Notes: generated from the letters alone by a model not told the origin. Numbered from the stretch's first letter, positions 52,365 to 61,534 are shown. The stretch is 64,000 nucleotides of DNA from Mycolicibacterium cosmeticum (GCF_000613185.1 NZ_CCBB010000001.1:2852001-2916000), one strand, 5' to 3'. Translations and numbers: made by a program.

Positions 52365-53243
52365 TCAGCTGGGATTCTCGACGCGCTTCACGGTGGCGGC
52401 CGGATCCAGGTACAGGTAGCCGGTGGAGCCGGATGTGGTGGTGATCTTCACCAGCAGCTCCAGCCCACCCTGTTCGGCGATGTAGTCGACGTCCAGGTAG
52501 GTGCTCGCGACATCGGCGGGGGCGATGTTCAGCGTCGCGGGTGCGGCCGCCACCGCGGCGGCGGTGGCGGGGATGTCGAAGGCGGCCACATCGGTGAGGT
52601 CGTCGGTGTCCGACCGGTCGCGCCGGGACGGGTCGTCCCAGCCGCCGCGGTACGGGTACACCATCTTCTGCTGATCGTCGGCGGGATCCGGCCGGGCCAG
52701 GAACGCCTGGTCGGTGGTGATGGCGAGTTCGTAGCCCATGGTGTCGCCGAACCGGCCGCGGATCGAGTCGACGACGGCGGTCAACCCGTCGACGGTGAGC
52801 AGGTCCCGCGCCGGCTTCACGACGGCGGGCGGCACGGTGTCCGGCGCGCTCTCCGGGGCGGCCACGGTGCTCAGCACCACATGCGATTCCGGGACCGGCG
52901 TTTCGGGACTGGGCTGCTGCGGGCTCGGGCTGCTCGACGGTGCGGGGTCCTCGGACCCGCCGCCGAACGCGACGGCGACGATGACGACGGCCGCCGCCAC
53001 CCCGGCCCCGACCAGGATCAGATCGCGGCGTCGCCGCCGGCGCACCGGTGCCGGGCGCACGTCGTCGGGCACCTGCAGATCGGCGAGCAGCGGCTCCAGC
53101 TCGCCGAGCGTGGTGGCCGTCACGGCGGCGCTCACCCGGCGCCGGTGCTCGTCCCCGGACAGCTGGCCGTCGGCCAGTGCGTTGTCCAGGATTCGGCAGG
53201 TCGCGTCGCGGTCGCTGTCCTTTGCCCGAGTCCATGCGGCCAT
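52365..53243 (-). CDS. DUF1707 membrane protein, copy B
   Basis: The protein is 292 aa from ATG at 53243 (MAAWTRAKDSDRDATC). Its layout is that of copy A: DUF1707 domain, a basic stretch and helix (RRRRRDLILVGAGVAAAVVIVAVAF), a Ser/Pro linker and an outer domain with YRGGWDDPSRRD and YLYLDPAATVKRVENPS. The two are tandem paralogs 37 bp apart. The longer reading to 53321 overlaps the divergent DUF5318 promoter and was rejected. The -10 TACGAT is 7 nt before the ATG. Confidence 0.85.
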   Translation of the reverse strand: MAAWTRAKDSDRDATCRILDNALADGQLSGDEHRRRVSAAVTATTLGELEPLLADLQVPDDVRPAPVRRRRRRDLILVGAGVAAAVVIVAVAFGGGSEDPAPSSSPSPQQPSPETPVPESHVVLSTVAAPESAPDTVPPAVVKPARDLLTVDGLTAVVDSIRGRFGDTMGYELAITTDQAFLARPDPADDQQKMVYPYRGGWDDPSRRDRSDTDDLTDVAAFDIPATAAAVAAAPATLNIAPADVASTYLDVDYIAEQGGLELLVKITTTSGSTGYLYLDPAATVKRVENPS

Positions 53244-53250
53244 GGCGAAG

Positions 53251-53256
53251 ATCGTA
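53251..53256 (-). promoter_or_regulatory. Candidate -10 element of DUF1707 copy B
   Basis: TACGAT on the minus strand, 7 nt before the ATG, the same hexamer and nearly the same spacing as copy A. Confidence 0.4.
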
Positions 53257-53309
53257 TTGCGGGGGCACTCGTGGCGCTGGTCCGCACTCGACTGCCCAGC
53301 CGGCCGACG

Positions 53310-53315
53310 TACTCT
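53310..53315 (+). promoter_or_regulatory. Candidate -10 element of leaderless DUF5318 gene and ponA1
   Basis: TACTCT, 7 nt before the GTG, with TCGACT 16 nt upstream as a -35. No ribosome binding site lies between. Confidence 0.5.
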
Positions 53316-53322
53316 GGTCAAC

Positions 53323-53754
53323 GTGCGATTGCAGCGACAGGTGGTGGATTACGCGCTCCGGCGCCGATCCCTGCTGGCCGAGGTGTACTCCGGGCGGACC
53401 GGTGTCACCGAGGTGTGCGACGCCAATCCCTACTTATTGCGCGCCGCCAAGTACCACGGGAAGCCCAGTTCGGTGATGTGCCCGATCTGCCGCAAGGAAC
53501 AGCTCACCCTGGTGTCGTGGGTCTTCGGTGACCACCTCGGTCCGGTGTCGGGTTCGGCCCGCACCGCCGAAGAGTTGGTCCTGCTGGCGACGCGCTACGA
53601 CGAGTTCGCGGTACATGTGGTGGAGGTATGCCGGACCTGCAGTTGGAATCACCTGGTCAAGTCCTACGTGTTGGGAACGCCGAGGCCGCCCAAGGCCCCC
53701 AAGGCGCCCCGCACTCGAACGGCGCGTTCCGGCGCGCGTACGGCCAGTGAATAG
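53323..53754 (+). CDS. DUF5318 zinc-ribbon-like protein (Rv0049-like)
   Basis: The protein is 143 aa from GTG at 53323. Paired cysteines CPIC (53-56) and CRTC (103-106) suggest a zinc ribbon. The tail is basic (PRPPKAPKAPRTRTARSGAR). Its position directly before ponA1, with an 8-nt overlap, is conserved in mycobacteria. Function is unknown. Confidence 0.88.
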   Translation: MRLQRQVVDYALRRRSLLAEVYSGRTGVTEVCDANPYLLRAAKYHGKPSSVMCPICRKEQLTLVSWVFGDHLGPVSGSARTAEELVLLATRYDEFAVHVVEVCRTCSWNHLVKSYVLGTPRPPKAPKAPRTRTARSGARTASE

Positions 53755-56161
53755 CGAAGGGCGCCATACGAGGTCAGCGGGGGATGCCGAACGGGAGCAG
53801 GCCGCTGCCCCGGGCGCACACCGCCGGGCCAACGTCGCGCCCGATGACCGGCAGACCACCCTGCTGCCGCCGGTGCGCAACCCCACCGAGCCGCACCTGC
53901 GCGACCCCATCGACGTCGTCAAGGCTGCACTCGACGGTGCGCCCCCGCGTAAACCGCCGTCACCACCGCCGGTGCCGCCGCGCCCGCCCGTCGGCGGGCC
54001 GCCGCCCGGCCCCACCGGGCCGCCCAAGCCGCCGCGCGCCGGCTTCCAGTGGAAGTGGGTGCGCCGGGCGGTCTACCTCGGGCTGGTGCTGTTCCTGGTG
54101 CTGCCGTTCGTCACGTTCGCGATGGCCTACCTCATCGTCGACGTGCCCAAGCCCGGGGACATCCGCACCGCGCAGGTGTCGACGATCCTGGCCAGCGACG
54201 GCAGCGAGCTGGCGAGAATCGTTCCGCCGGAAGGCAACCGCGTCGACGTCAGCATCAACCAGATCCCGGTGCACGTCCGTGACGCCGTGATGGCCGCCGA
54301 AGACCGGGACTTCTACAGCAATCCGGGCTTCTCGCTGTCCGGGTTCGCCCGCGCCTTCAAGAACAACATCTTCGGCGGTGACCTGCAGGGCGGATCGACC
54401 ATCACCCAGCAGTACGTGAAGAACGCCTTGGTGGGCGACGCCCGCTCCGGGGTGGGCGGCCTGGTGCGAAAAGCGAAAGAACTCGTCATCTCGACGAAGA
54501 TGTCGCGTGAGTGGAGCAAGGACCAGGTCCTGGAGTCCTACCTCAACATCATCTACTTCGGCCGCGGCGCCTACGGCATCTCGGCCGCCGCCAAGGCCTA
54601 TTTCGACAAGCCCGTCGAACAGCTCAACGTCGCCGAGGGCGCGCTGCTGGCCGCGCTGATCCAGCGCCCGTCCACCCTGGACCCCGCCGTCGACCCGGAG
54701 GGCGCGGCCGACCGGTGGAACTGGGTGCTCGACGGCATGGTCGACATCGGCGCGCTGTCCAAGACCGACCGGGCCGCGCAGGTGTTCCCGCCGACGGTGC
54801 CACCCGAGCAGGCCAGCCAGCAGAACCAGACCACCGGGCCCAACGGCCTGATCGAACGGCAGGTCACCAAGGAGCTGCTGGACCTGTTCAACATCAACGA
54901 GCAGACGCTGAACACCGAGGGCCTGCAGGTCACCACCACCATCGACCCGACCGCGCAGAAGGCGGCCGAGGACGCGGTCACCAAGACGCTGGACGGGCAG
55001 ATGCCCGATATGCGCGCGGCGGCGGTGTCCATCGACCCGAAGACCGGCGGCATCAAGGCCTACTACGGCGGATCGGATGCGCAGGGCTTCGATTTCGCGC
55101 AGGCCGGATTGCCGACGGGCTCGTCGTTCAAGGTGTTCGCGTTGGTGGCGGCGCTGCAGCAGGGCATCGGGCTGGGCTACCAGATCGACAGTTCACCCGT
55201 GACCGTCAACGGCATCAAGATCACCAACGTGGAGGGTGAGGGCTGCGGCGTCTGCAATATCGCCGAGGCGCTCAAGCGCTCGCTCAACACCAGCTACTAC
55301 CGGCTGATGCTCAAACTCAAGAACGGGCCGCAGGACGTCGCCGACGCCGCGCACCAGGCCGGCGTCGCCGAGAGTTTCCCCGGTGTCGACCACACGCTGA
55401 GCGAGGACGGCAAGGGCGGGCCGCCGAACAACGGCATCGTGCTGGGCCAGTATCAGAGCCGGGTGCTCGACATGGCCTCGGCATATGCCACGCTGGCGAA
55501 CTCCGGCGTCTATCACAAGCCGCACTTCGTGCAGAAGGTCGTCGACTCCGACGGCAAGGTGCTCTTCGACGCCTCGCAGCAGAGCGACCAGGGCGAGCAG
55601 CGCATCGACAAGGCGGTCGCCGACAACGTCACCGCGGCGATGCAGCCGATCGCCGGCTGGTCCAACGGCCACAACCTGGCGGGCGGGCGGCCCTCGGCGG
55701 CCAAGACCGGCACCAACCAGCTCGGTGACACCGGCGCCAACCGGGACGCGTGGATGGTCGGCTACACCCCGTCGCTGTCGACGGCGGTGTGGGTGGGCAC
55801 CACCTCGGGCACCAAGCCGCTGGTGAACCAGTGGGGTGGCCCGGTGTACGGCTCCGGGCTGCCTTCGGACATCTGGAAGGCGACCATGGACGGTGCGCTC
55901 AAGGGCACCGACAACGAGTCGTTCCCCAAGCCCACCGAGATCGGTGGCTATGCCGGGGTGCCGCAGGCGCCGCCGCCACCGCCGCCGGCACCTACCCCGC
56001 CCCCGGGCATGCCGTCGGAAACGGTGATCCAGCCGACGCTGGAGATCGCGCCGGGGGTGACCATCCCGTGGGGTCCGCCGACCACGGTGCCGATCGGGCC
56101 GCCCCCGCCCGGTGATCCCAACGCGCCGCCCCCGCCACCCGGAGCGCCGCCGCCACCGTGA
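53747..56161 (+). CDS. ponA1: Bifunctional penicillin-binding protein PonA1
   Basis: PonA1 polymerises and crosslinks peptidoglycan, mainly at the growing poles. The protein is 804 aa from GTG at 53747. A Pro-rich cytoplasmic tail (~1-100) is followed by a transmembrane helix (~107-131). The GT51 glycosyltransferase has catalytic E185 in AAEDRDFYSNPGF and GGSTITQQYVKN. The transpeptidase has S459xxK462 (TGSSFK), S512xN514 and KTG at 653-655. A long Pro-rich tail ends the protein. The next gene overlaps by 4 nt. Confidence 0.96.
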   Translation: MNSEGRHTRSAGDAEREQAAAPGAHRRANVAPDDRQTTLLPPVRNPTEPHLRDPIDVVKAALDGAPPRKPPSPPPVPPRPPVGGPPPGPTGPPKPPRAGFQWKWVRRAVYLGLVLFLVLPFVTFAMAYLIVDVPKPGDIRTAQVSTILASDGSELARIVPPEGNRVDVSINQIPVHVRDAVMAAEDRDFYSNPGFSLSGFARAFKNNIFGGDLQGGSTITQQYVKNALVGDARSGVGGLVRKAKELVISTKMSREWSKDQVLESYLNIIYFGRGAYGISAAAKAYFDKPVEQLNVAEGALLAALIQRPSTLDPAVDPEGAADRWNWVLDGMVDIGALSKTDRAAQVFPPTVPPEQASQQNQTTGPNGLIERQVTKELLDLFNINEQTLNTEGLQVTTTIDPTAQKAAEDAVTKTLDGQMPDMRAAAVSIDPKTGGIKAYYGGSDAQGFDFAQAGLPTGSSFKVFALVAALQQGIGLGYQIDSSPVTVNGIKITNVEGEGCGVCNIAEALKRSLNTSYYRLMLKLKNGPQDVADAAHQAGVAESFPGVDHTLSEDGKGGPPNNGIVLGQYQSRVLDMASAYATLANSGVYHKPHFVQKVVDSDGKVLFDASQQSDQGEQRIDKAVADNVTAAMQPIAGWSNGHNLAGGRPSAAKTGTNQLGDTGANRDAWMVGYTPSLSTAVWVGTTSGTKPLVNQWGGPVYGSGLPSDIWKATMDGALKGTDNESFPKPTEIGGYAGVPQAPPPPPPAPTPPPGMPSETVIQPTLEIAPGVTIPWGPPTTVPIGPPPPGDPNAPPPPPGAPPPP

Positions 56162-57870
56162 CAGAACCCGAAGAGCCGCAGACGGTTTCGCCTGCGCCGC
56201 TGGCTTCTCCTGAATCGCCAGCACCGCTGGCCCAAGCTGAATCGCCAGCACCGCTGGCCCAAGATCTACGCAGCGCCGACGATCGAGACCTGCCCAGCCG
56301 CACCGACGTGCTCGGCTCCGCGCTGTCGCAGACCATCGGTGGCCCCGTGGGGCGGCACGCGCTGATCGGGCGGGCGCGGTTCTTCACCCCGTTGCGGGCG
56401 ATGCTGGTGATCGGCGTGATCTTCCTGGCGCTGGGCTATTCGACGAAGGCGGCGTGCCTGCAGTCGACCAGCACCGGCACCGCGGCCCAACGCGTCGCCA
56501 ACTGGGAGAACCAGCGGGCCTATTACGAGCTGTGCTATTCGGACACGGTGCCGCTGTACACCGCGGAACTGTTGAACCAGGGCAAGTTTCCGTACAAGTC
56601 CAGCTGGGTCGACGTGGACAGCACCGGCAAACCGAACGTCCAATACGACGGCAGCCCCGCCATCCGCTACATGGAATATCCGGTGCTCACCGGGATCTAC
56701 CAGTACCTGTCCATGACGCTGGCCAAGACCTACTCGGCGCTCACCACGCTGGTGTCGGTGCCGAAGGTGGCCGAGGTGGTGATGTTCTTCAACATCTCGG
56801 CGTTCGGACTGGCGCTGGCCTGGCTGGCGACGGTGTGGGCGACGGCGCTGCTGGCCGGACGCCGCATCTGGGACGCCGCCCTGGTCGCGGGGTCTCCGCT
56901 GCTGATCTTCCAGATCTTCACCAACTTCGATGCGCTCGCGGTGGCCTGCGCCACCGGTGCCCTGCTGGCCTGGGCACGGCGAAAACCCGTCCTGGCCGGC
57001 CTTCTCATCGGTGTCGGGGTGGCGCTCAAGCTGTACCCGCTGCTGCTGTTGGTGCCGCTGGTGCTGTTGGCACTGCGCACCGGCCGCTGGCGTGCGGTCG
57101 GAACCACCGCGCTGACCGCGGTGGTCACCTGGATCGTCGTGAACCTGCCTGTGCTGGTGCTCTTTCCGCGCGGTTGGTCGGAGTTCTTCCGGCTCAACGC
57201 CCGCCGCGGGGACGATATGGATTCGCTGTACAACGTGGTGAAGTCGTTCACCGGCTGGAAGGGCTTCGACCCGCATCTCGGGTTCTGGGAGCCGCCGTCG
57301 GTGACCAATGCGGTGACGGCGGTGCTGTTCGCGCTGTGCTGCGTGGGCATCGGCTACGTGGCGCTGACCGCGCGGCAGCGGCCACGGGTGGCGCAGCTGG
57401 CCTTCCTGGTGGTGGCGGCGTTCCTGATGACCAACAAGGTGTGGAGCCCGCAGTACTCGCTGTGGCTGGTGCCGCTGGCTGTACTGGCGCTGCCGCATCG
57501 GCGAATCCTGTTGGCGTGGATGACCATCGACGCGCTGGTGTGGATCCCGCGGATGCTGTTCCTGTACGGCGAGCAGAATCGCGGCCTGCCCGAGCAGTGG
57601 TTCACCGCGACGGTGCTGCTGCGCGATATCGCGGTGCTGGCGCTCATCGTACTGGTGATCCGCCAGATCTATGCGCCCGAGCTGGATCTGGTGCGCCGGC
57701 ACGGCACCATCGACGACCCGTCCGGCGGGGTGTTCGCCGACGCGCCCGATGCGTTCCCGACCTGGGTGCCGGCCTGGCTGCGGCCGCGCCCCGTCTCGAT
57801 CGGGCCGGAGCCGGCGCCCGAATCCGCCCCCGACGTTGAAAGTGCCGTTTCATCCGCGACGCGCGGCTGA
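56158..57870 (+). CDS. GT-C / DUF2029-type membrane glycosyltransferase-like protein (Rv0051-like)
   Basis: The protein is 570 aa from GTG overlapping the ponA1 stop. After a disordered N-terminus (~1-70) there are about ten hydrophobic helices. An extracytoplasmic loop carries many conserved aromatic and charged residues ([47 protein letters not shown]), like polyprenyl-phosphate-sugar-dependent GT87 enzymes. The substrate is unknown; coupling to ponA1 suggests cell-wall glycosylation. The N-terminus has a perfect 27-nt tandem repeat. Confidence 0.87.
   Translation: MTEPEEPQTVSPAPLASPESPAPLAQAESPAPLAQDLRSADDRDLPSRTDVLGSALSQTIGGPVGRHALIGRARFFTPLRAMLVIGVIFLALGYSTKAACLQSTSTGTAAQRVANWENQRAYYELCYSDTVPLYTAELLNQGKFPYKSSWVDVDSTGKPNVQYDGSPAIRYMEYPVLTGIYQYLSMTLAKTYSALTTLVSVPKVAEVVMFFNISAFGLALAWLATVWATALLAGRRIWDAALVAGSPLLIFQIFTNFDALAVACATGALLAWARRKPVLAGLLIGVGVALKLYPLLLLVPLVLLALRTGRWRAVGTTALTAVVTWIVVNLPVLVLFPRGWSEFFRLNARRGDDMDSLYNVVKSFTGWKGFDPHLGFWEPPSVTNAVTAVLFALCCVGIGYVALTARQRPRVAQLAFLVVAAFLMTNKVWSPQYSLWLVPLAVLALPHRRILLAWMTIDALVWIPRMLFLYGEQNRGLPEQWFTATVLLRDIAVLALIVLVIRQIYAPELDLVRRHGTIDDPSGGVFADAPDAFPTWVPAWLRPRPVSIGPEPAPESAPDVESAVSSATRG
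56210..56263. repeat. Perfect 27-nt tandem duplication in the Rv0051-like gene
   Basis: Two identical 27-nt units (56210-56236 and 56237-56263) encode [18 protein letters not shown]; a degenerate third unit precedes them. The repeat is in frame and lies in the disordered cytoplasmic N-terminus. Confidence 0.92.
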
Positions 57871-57971
57871 GGTCGGATGGATCCGCACAAAAGCGGGTCG
57901 ACCGGCGCGATTTCGCAGATCAGCGGGCAGACCTGTAACCTGGGCAGGTTGCCGACGCAGGCGACCCTCCT

Positions 57972-57990
57972 GCCACGGAACGACCGTGGC
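57972..57990 (+). promoter_or_regulatory. Hairpin in the rpsF leader, possible S6-S18 autoregulatory site
   Basis: GCCACGG-AACGA-CCGTGGC forms a 7-bp stem 31 nt before the rpsF start and ~10 nt before the AGGAGG. In many bacteria the S6-S18 complex binds a hairpin with a CCG element in the rpsF leader; similarity here is only in position and the presence of CCG. Confidence 0.4.
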
Positions 57991-58021
57991 CGCAACGACC
58001 ATAGGAGGTGATGGGTTTCTC

Positions 58022-58312
58022 ATGCGTCCATACGAAATCATGGTCATTCTCGACCCCACTCTCGACGAGCGCACCGTAGCTCCCTCGCTGGAGACGTTCC
58101 TCAACGTCATCCGCAAGGACGGCGGTTCCGTCGACAAGGTCGACATCTGGGGCCGTCGCCGGCTGGCGTACGAGATCGCCAAGCACGCCGAGGGCATCTA
58201 CGCCGTCGTCGACGTGAAGGCCGAGCCCGCCACGGTGTCCGAGCTCGACCGTCAGCTCAACCTGAACGAGTCCGTGCTGCGGACCAAGGTGATGCGGACC
58301 GACAAGCACTAG
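58022..58312 (+). CDS. rpsF: 30S ribosomal protein S6
   Basis: The protein is 96 aa, the typical S6 fold: [17 protein letters not shown] and [22 protein letters not shown]6 pairs with S18 on the 30S platform; rpsR is two genes downstream. AGGAGG lies 13 nt before the ATG, a rather long spacing; the start is supported by conservation. Confidence 0.97.
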   Translation: MRPYEIMVILDPTLDERTVAPSLETFLNVIRKDGGSVDKVDIWGRRRLAYEIAKHAEGIYAVVDVKAEPATVSELDRQLNLNESVLRTKVMRTDKH

Positions 58313-58341
58313 GCCGATACTCGCCGCCGATGTCGGGTGAC

Positions 58342-58369
58342 TTGCGTAGGCTCGCGCCCAACATAGGCT
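58342..58369 (+). promoter_or_regulatory. Possible internal promoter before ssb
   Basis: TTGCGT (58342-58347) and TAGGCT (58364-58369) with a 16-nt spacer lie in the 79-bp rpsF-ssb gap, which could give ssb its own transcript. Confidence 0.4.
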
Positions 58370-58391
58370 GCCCACTGCCCAGGAGGATCTT

Positions 58392-58886
58392 GTGGCTGGT
58401 GATACCACCATCACTGTTGTCGGAAATCTGACCGCCGACCCGGAACTGCGGTTCACGCCGTCCGGTGCGGCTGTCGCGAACTTCACGGTGGCGTCCACGC
58501 CCCGGACGTTCGACCGCCAGACCAATGAGTGGAAGGACGGCGAAGCGCTGTTCCTCCGCTGCAACATCTGGCGGGAGGCGGCCGAGAACGTGGCCGAGAG
58601 CCTCACCCGGGGTTCCCGCGTGATCGTCACCGGCCGGCTCAAGCAGCGGTCCTTCGAAACCCGCGAGGGTGAGAAGCGCACCGTCGTCGAGGTCGAGGTC
58701 GACGAGATCGGTCCGTCCCTGCGGTATGCGACGGCCAAGGTGAACAAGGCCAGCCGCGGTGGCGGCGGCGGTGGATTCGGCGGCGGATCGAGTCAGCCGC
58801 GCAGTGCGGAGCCGAAAGACGATCCGTGGGGCAGCGCCCCCGCGGCCGGCTCCTACAGCGGCGCTGACGAAGAACCGCCCTTCTGA
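58392..58886 (+). CDS. ssb: Single-stranded DNA-binding protein
   Basis: The protein is 164 aa from GTG with AGGAGG just upstream. An OB-fold ([47 protein letters not shown]) leads to a Gly-rich linker and the acidic tip DEEPPF that recruits repair and replication partners. Confidence 0.97.
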   Translation: MAGDTTITVVGNLTADPELRFTPSGAAVANFTVASTPRTFDRQTNEWKDGEALFLRCNIWREAAENVAESLTRGSRVIVTGRLKQRSFETREGEKRTVVEVEVDEIGPSLRYATAKVNKASRGGGGGGFGGGSSQPRSAEPKDDPWGSAPAAGSYSGADEEPPF

Positions 58887-58922
58887 AACAAGCACTTACA
58901 CATTTGAGAAAGAGATAGACCC

Positions 58923-59186
58923 ATGGCCAAATCCAGCAACAAGCGGCGGCCGGCGCCCGAGAAGCCGGTCAAGACCCGCAAGTGCGTGTTCTGCTCCAAG
59001 AAGGGCAAGAACCAGGACATCGACTACAAGGACACCGCGCTGCTGCGCACCTACATCAGCGAGCGCGGCAAGATCCGTGCCCGTCGGGTGACCGGCAACT
59101 GCGTCCAGCACCAGCGCGACGTCGCCGTCGCCGTGAAGAACGCCCGTGAGGTGGCTCTGCTGCCGTTCGGTTCGTCGACGCGGTAA
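58923..59186 (+). CDS. rpsR: 30S ribosomal protein S18, zinc-motif type
   Basis: The protein is 87 aa. CVFC (C21, C24), C60 and H63 fit the zinc-containing C+ form of S18; mycobacteria also keep a zinc-free paralog elsewhere, induced by Zur. The C-terminal [24 protein letters not shown] is typical. Confidence 0.95.
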   Translation: MAKSSNKRRPAPEKPVKTRKCVFCSKKGKNQDIDYKDTALLRTYISERGKIRARRVTGNCVQHQRDVAVAVKNAREVALLPFGSSTR

Positions 59187-59201
59187 GGGAGGAACCACAT
59201 C

Positions 59202-59654
59202 ATGAAGCTGATTCTCACCGCTGAGGTCGACCACCTGGGTGTCGCCGGCGACGCCGTCGAGGTCAAGGACGGCTACGGCCGTAACTACCTGCTCCCGCGT
59301 GGGCTGGCCATCGTCGCCACCCGTGGCGCCGAGCGTCAGGCCGACGAGATCCGTCGGGCCCGCGAGACCAAGGAGATCCGCGGCGTCGAGCACGCCAACG
59401 AGGTCAAGCAGGCCATCGAGGCGCTCGGCCCGGTCGCGCTGCCCGTGCGGGCCGGCGAGGGCGGCAAGCTCTTCGGTTCGGTCACCCAGGCCTCCGTGGT
59501 CGCCGCCATCAAGAAGGCCGGCGGCCCGAACCTGGACAAGCGCACCGTCGAGTTGCCCAAGGCGCACATCAAGACCGTCGGGACGCACCCGGTCGGGGTG
59601 CGGCTGCATGCGGGCGTCACCGTGTCGGTGCCGCTCAACGTCGTCGCCGAGTAG
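59202..59654 (+). CDS. rplI: 50S ribosomal protein L9
   Basis: The protein is 150 aa. The N-terminal domain ([34 protein letters not shown]) is joined by a long charged helix (~45-75) to the C-terminal domain ([14 protein letters not shown]). It is the last gene of the rpsF operon; a strong hairpin follows 15 bp after the stop. Confidence 0.97.
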   Translation: MKLILTAEVDHLGVAGDAVEVKDGYGRNYLLPRGLAIVATRGAERQADEIRRARETKEIRGVEHANEVKQAIEALGPVALPVRAGEGGKLFGSVTQASVVAAIKKAGGPNLDKRTVELPKAHIKTVGTHPVGVRLHAGVTVSVPLNVVAE

Positions 59655-59669
59655 TCAAGCGATTCCGGT

Positions 59670-59699
59670 AACGCCCGGGTGGGTCACCACCCGGGCGTT
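59670..59699 (+). terminator. Rho-independent-like terminator after rplI
   Basis: A perfect 13-bp stem AACGCCCGGGTGG / CCACCCGGGCGTT with loop GTCA, followed by GTCGTGTC. The U-tract is poor, as usual in mycobacteria. Confidence 0.8.
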
Positions 59700-59829
59700 G
59701 TCGTGTCTCCAGCGAACGCATCCCGAAATTTGCTCCCAGCAACTGCAACCGACTGTTAACCTTGTCGGCCCTCGGCGGCAACACAACACGCCCGAGACGG
59801 CAACCCTGAACGACACGCCGGAGAAGTTT

Positions 59830-59958
59830 GCATCCACAACTTTGGACAGCGGGACGATAGCCTTGACCTGCACGTTGTTTGACTACCGGTGAGTTGATCC
59901 ACAAGTTCTCCCCACCCGCTCAACACGGTTGTCCACGGCTGTCCACACGCCATCCACA
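59830..59958. promoter_or_regulatory. Cluster of DnaA-box-like sites upstream of dnaB
   Basis: In the 471-bp rplI-dnaB gap, near matches to TTGTCCACA/TTATCCACA lie at 59830 (GCATCCACA), 59841 (TTTGGACAG, reverse), 59895 (TGATCCACA), 59929 (TTGTCCACG), 59939 (CTGTCCACA) and 59950 (CCATCCACA). The last four are within 64 bp on the same strand. Apart from these and the terminator, the gap holds no supported gene; the dnaB promoter must lie between 59960 and 60125. Confidence 0.6.
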
Positions 59959-60125
59959 TCTTCATCAACAGGGCCGGTTGCACCCGGCTCAGCTACCACT
60001 AGTGTTGGCCGTCGCGACGCAATGGAGCTGACTCCGATCGGACTTGTCGGTGGGGTCTCTTACTGTCACGGCAGCTGTTCTCGAACACGCGTTCGGTGCT
60101 TGAAACGAAGGGGGAGGGACGCTTA

Positions 60126-61505
60126 GTGGCTGTCGTGGACGACCTCGGTCATCACGGTGTGGACGAGCCGCCCAGTGAGGATTTCGGGCGCCAGCCACCC
60201 CAGGACATGGCGGCCGAGCAGGCGGTGCTGGGCGGCATGATGCTCAGCAAGGACGCCATCGCGGACGTCCTGGAGCGCATGCAGCCCGGCGACTTCTACC
60301 GGCCCGCCCACCAAGACGTCGCGATGGTCATCCTGGATCTCTACGACCGCGGGGAGCCCGCCGACGCGGTGACCGTGGCGGCCGAGCTGGACCGGCGCGG
60401 CCAGCTGCGCCGGGTCGGTGGTGCGCCATATCTGCACACCCTGATCTCCACCGTGCCCACCGCGGCCAACGCCGGGTTCTACGCCGGGATCGTGGCCGAG
60501 AAGGCACTGCTGCGTCGGCTGGTCGAGGCCGGCACCCGGGTGGTGCAGTACGGGTACGCGGGAGCCGACGGCGCCGATGTGCACGACATCGTGGACCGGG
60601 CCCAGGCCGAGATCTACGACGTCACCGACAAGCGGCGCCAGTCCGAGGATTTCGTCCCGCTCGAGGATCTGCTGCAGCCCACCATGGACGAGATCGACGC
60701 GATCGCCTCGCAGGGCGGCATCTCCCGTGGCGTGCCGACCGGGTTCATCGACCTCGACGAGGTGACCAATGGGCTGCATGCCGGGCAGATGATCATCGTC
60801 GCGGCGAGGCCTGGTGTTGGGAAATCGACTCTGGGACTAGATTTTATGCGGTCCTGCTCCATCAAGCACCGGATGGCCAGCGTCATCTTCTCGCTGGAAA
60901 TGAGCAAGTCCGAGATCGTGATGCGGCTGCTGTCGGCCGAGGCCAACATCAAGCTCGGAGACATGCGCTCCGGCCGGATGAACGATGACGACTGGACCCG
61001 GCTCGCCCGCCGTATGAGCGAGATCAGCGAGGCGCCGCTGTACATCGACGACTCGCCCAACCTGACCATGATGGAAATCCGGGCCAAGGCCCGGCGGCTG
61101 AAGAAGAAGGCAGACCTGCAGCTCATCGTCGTGGACTACATGCAGCTGATGACCTCGGGCAAGAAGTACGAGTCGCGTCAGCAGGAGGTGTCGGACTTTT
61201 CCCGAAGCCTCAAGCTGATGGCCAAGGAACTCGATGTCCCCGTGGTGGCGATCAGTCAGCTCAACCGTGGTCCCGAACAGCGCACCGACAAGCGGCCCCA
61301 GGTGTCGGATCTTCGCGAGTCGGGTTCACTCGAGCAGGACGCCGACATGGTCATCCTGTTGCACCGCCCCGACGCGATCGACCGTGACGATCCGCGCGGC
61401 GGTGAGGCCGACCTGATCCTGGGCAAGCACCGTAACGGGCCCACCGCGAATATCACTGTGGCGCACCAGCTGCACCTGTCGCGGTTCACGAATATGGCGC
61501 GGTAG
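60126..61505 (+). CDS. dnaB: Replicative DNA helicase DnaB, intein-free
   Basis: DnaB is the hexameric 5'-3' helicase of the replication fork. The protein is 459 aa from GTG at 60126 (VAVVDDLGHHGVDEPPSEDFGRQPPQDMAAEQ), matching relatives. It has the N-terminal primase-contact domain, the RecA-like domain with Walker A RPGVGKST (Lys at residue 233), the DYMQLM Walker B region, SQLNRGPEQRTDKRPQVSDLRESGSLEQDAD (motif H4) and the C-terminal arginine finger area. No intein interrupts either known mycobacterial insertion point. The P-loop codons (60807-60845) are strikingly unlike the rest of the gene. Its partner DciA is at 5593-6132. Confidence 0.97.
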   Translation: MAVVDDLGHHGVDEPPSEDFGRQPPQDMAAEQAVLGGMMLSKDAIADVLERMQPGDFYRPAHQDVAMVILDLYDRGEPADAVTVAAELDRRGQLRRVGGAPYLHTLISTVPTAANAGFYAGIVAEKALLRRLVEAGTRVVQYGYAGADGADVHDIVDRAQAEIYDVTDKRRQSEDFVPLEDLLQPTMDEIDAIASQGGISRGVPTGFIDLDEVTNGLHAGQMIIVAARPGVGKSTLGLDFMRSCSIKHRMASVIFSLEMSKSEIVMRLLSAEANIKLGDMRSGRMNDDDWTRLARRMSEISEAPLYIDDSPNLTMMEIRAKARRLKKKADLQLIVVDYMQLMTSGKKYESRQQEVSDFSRSLKLMAKELDVPVVAISQLNRGPEQRTDKRPQVSDLRESGSLEQDADMVILLHRPDAIDRDDPRGGEADLILGKHRNGPTANITVAHQLHLSRFTNMAR

Positions 61506-61534
61506 TTCCGCGGCGGTGTGGCTTCTCAAGGTTT

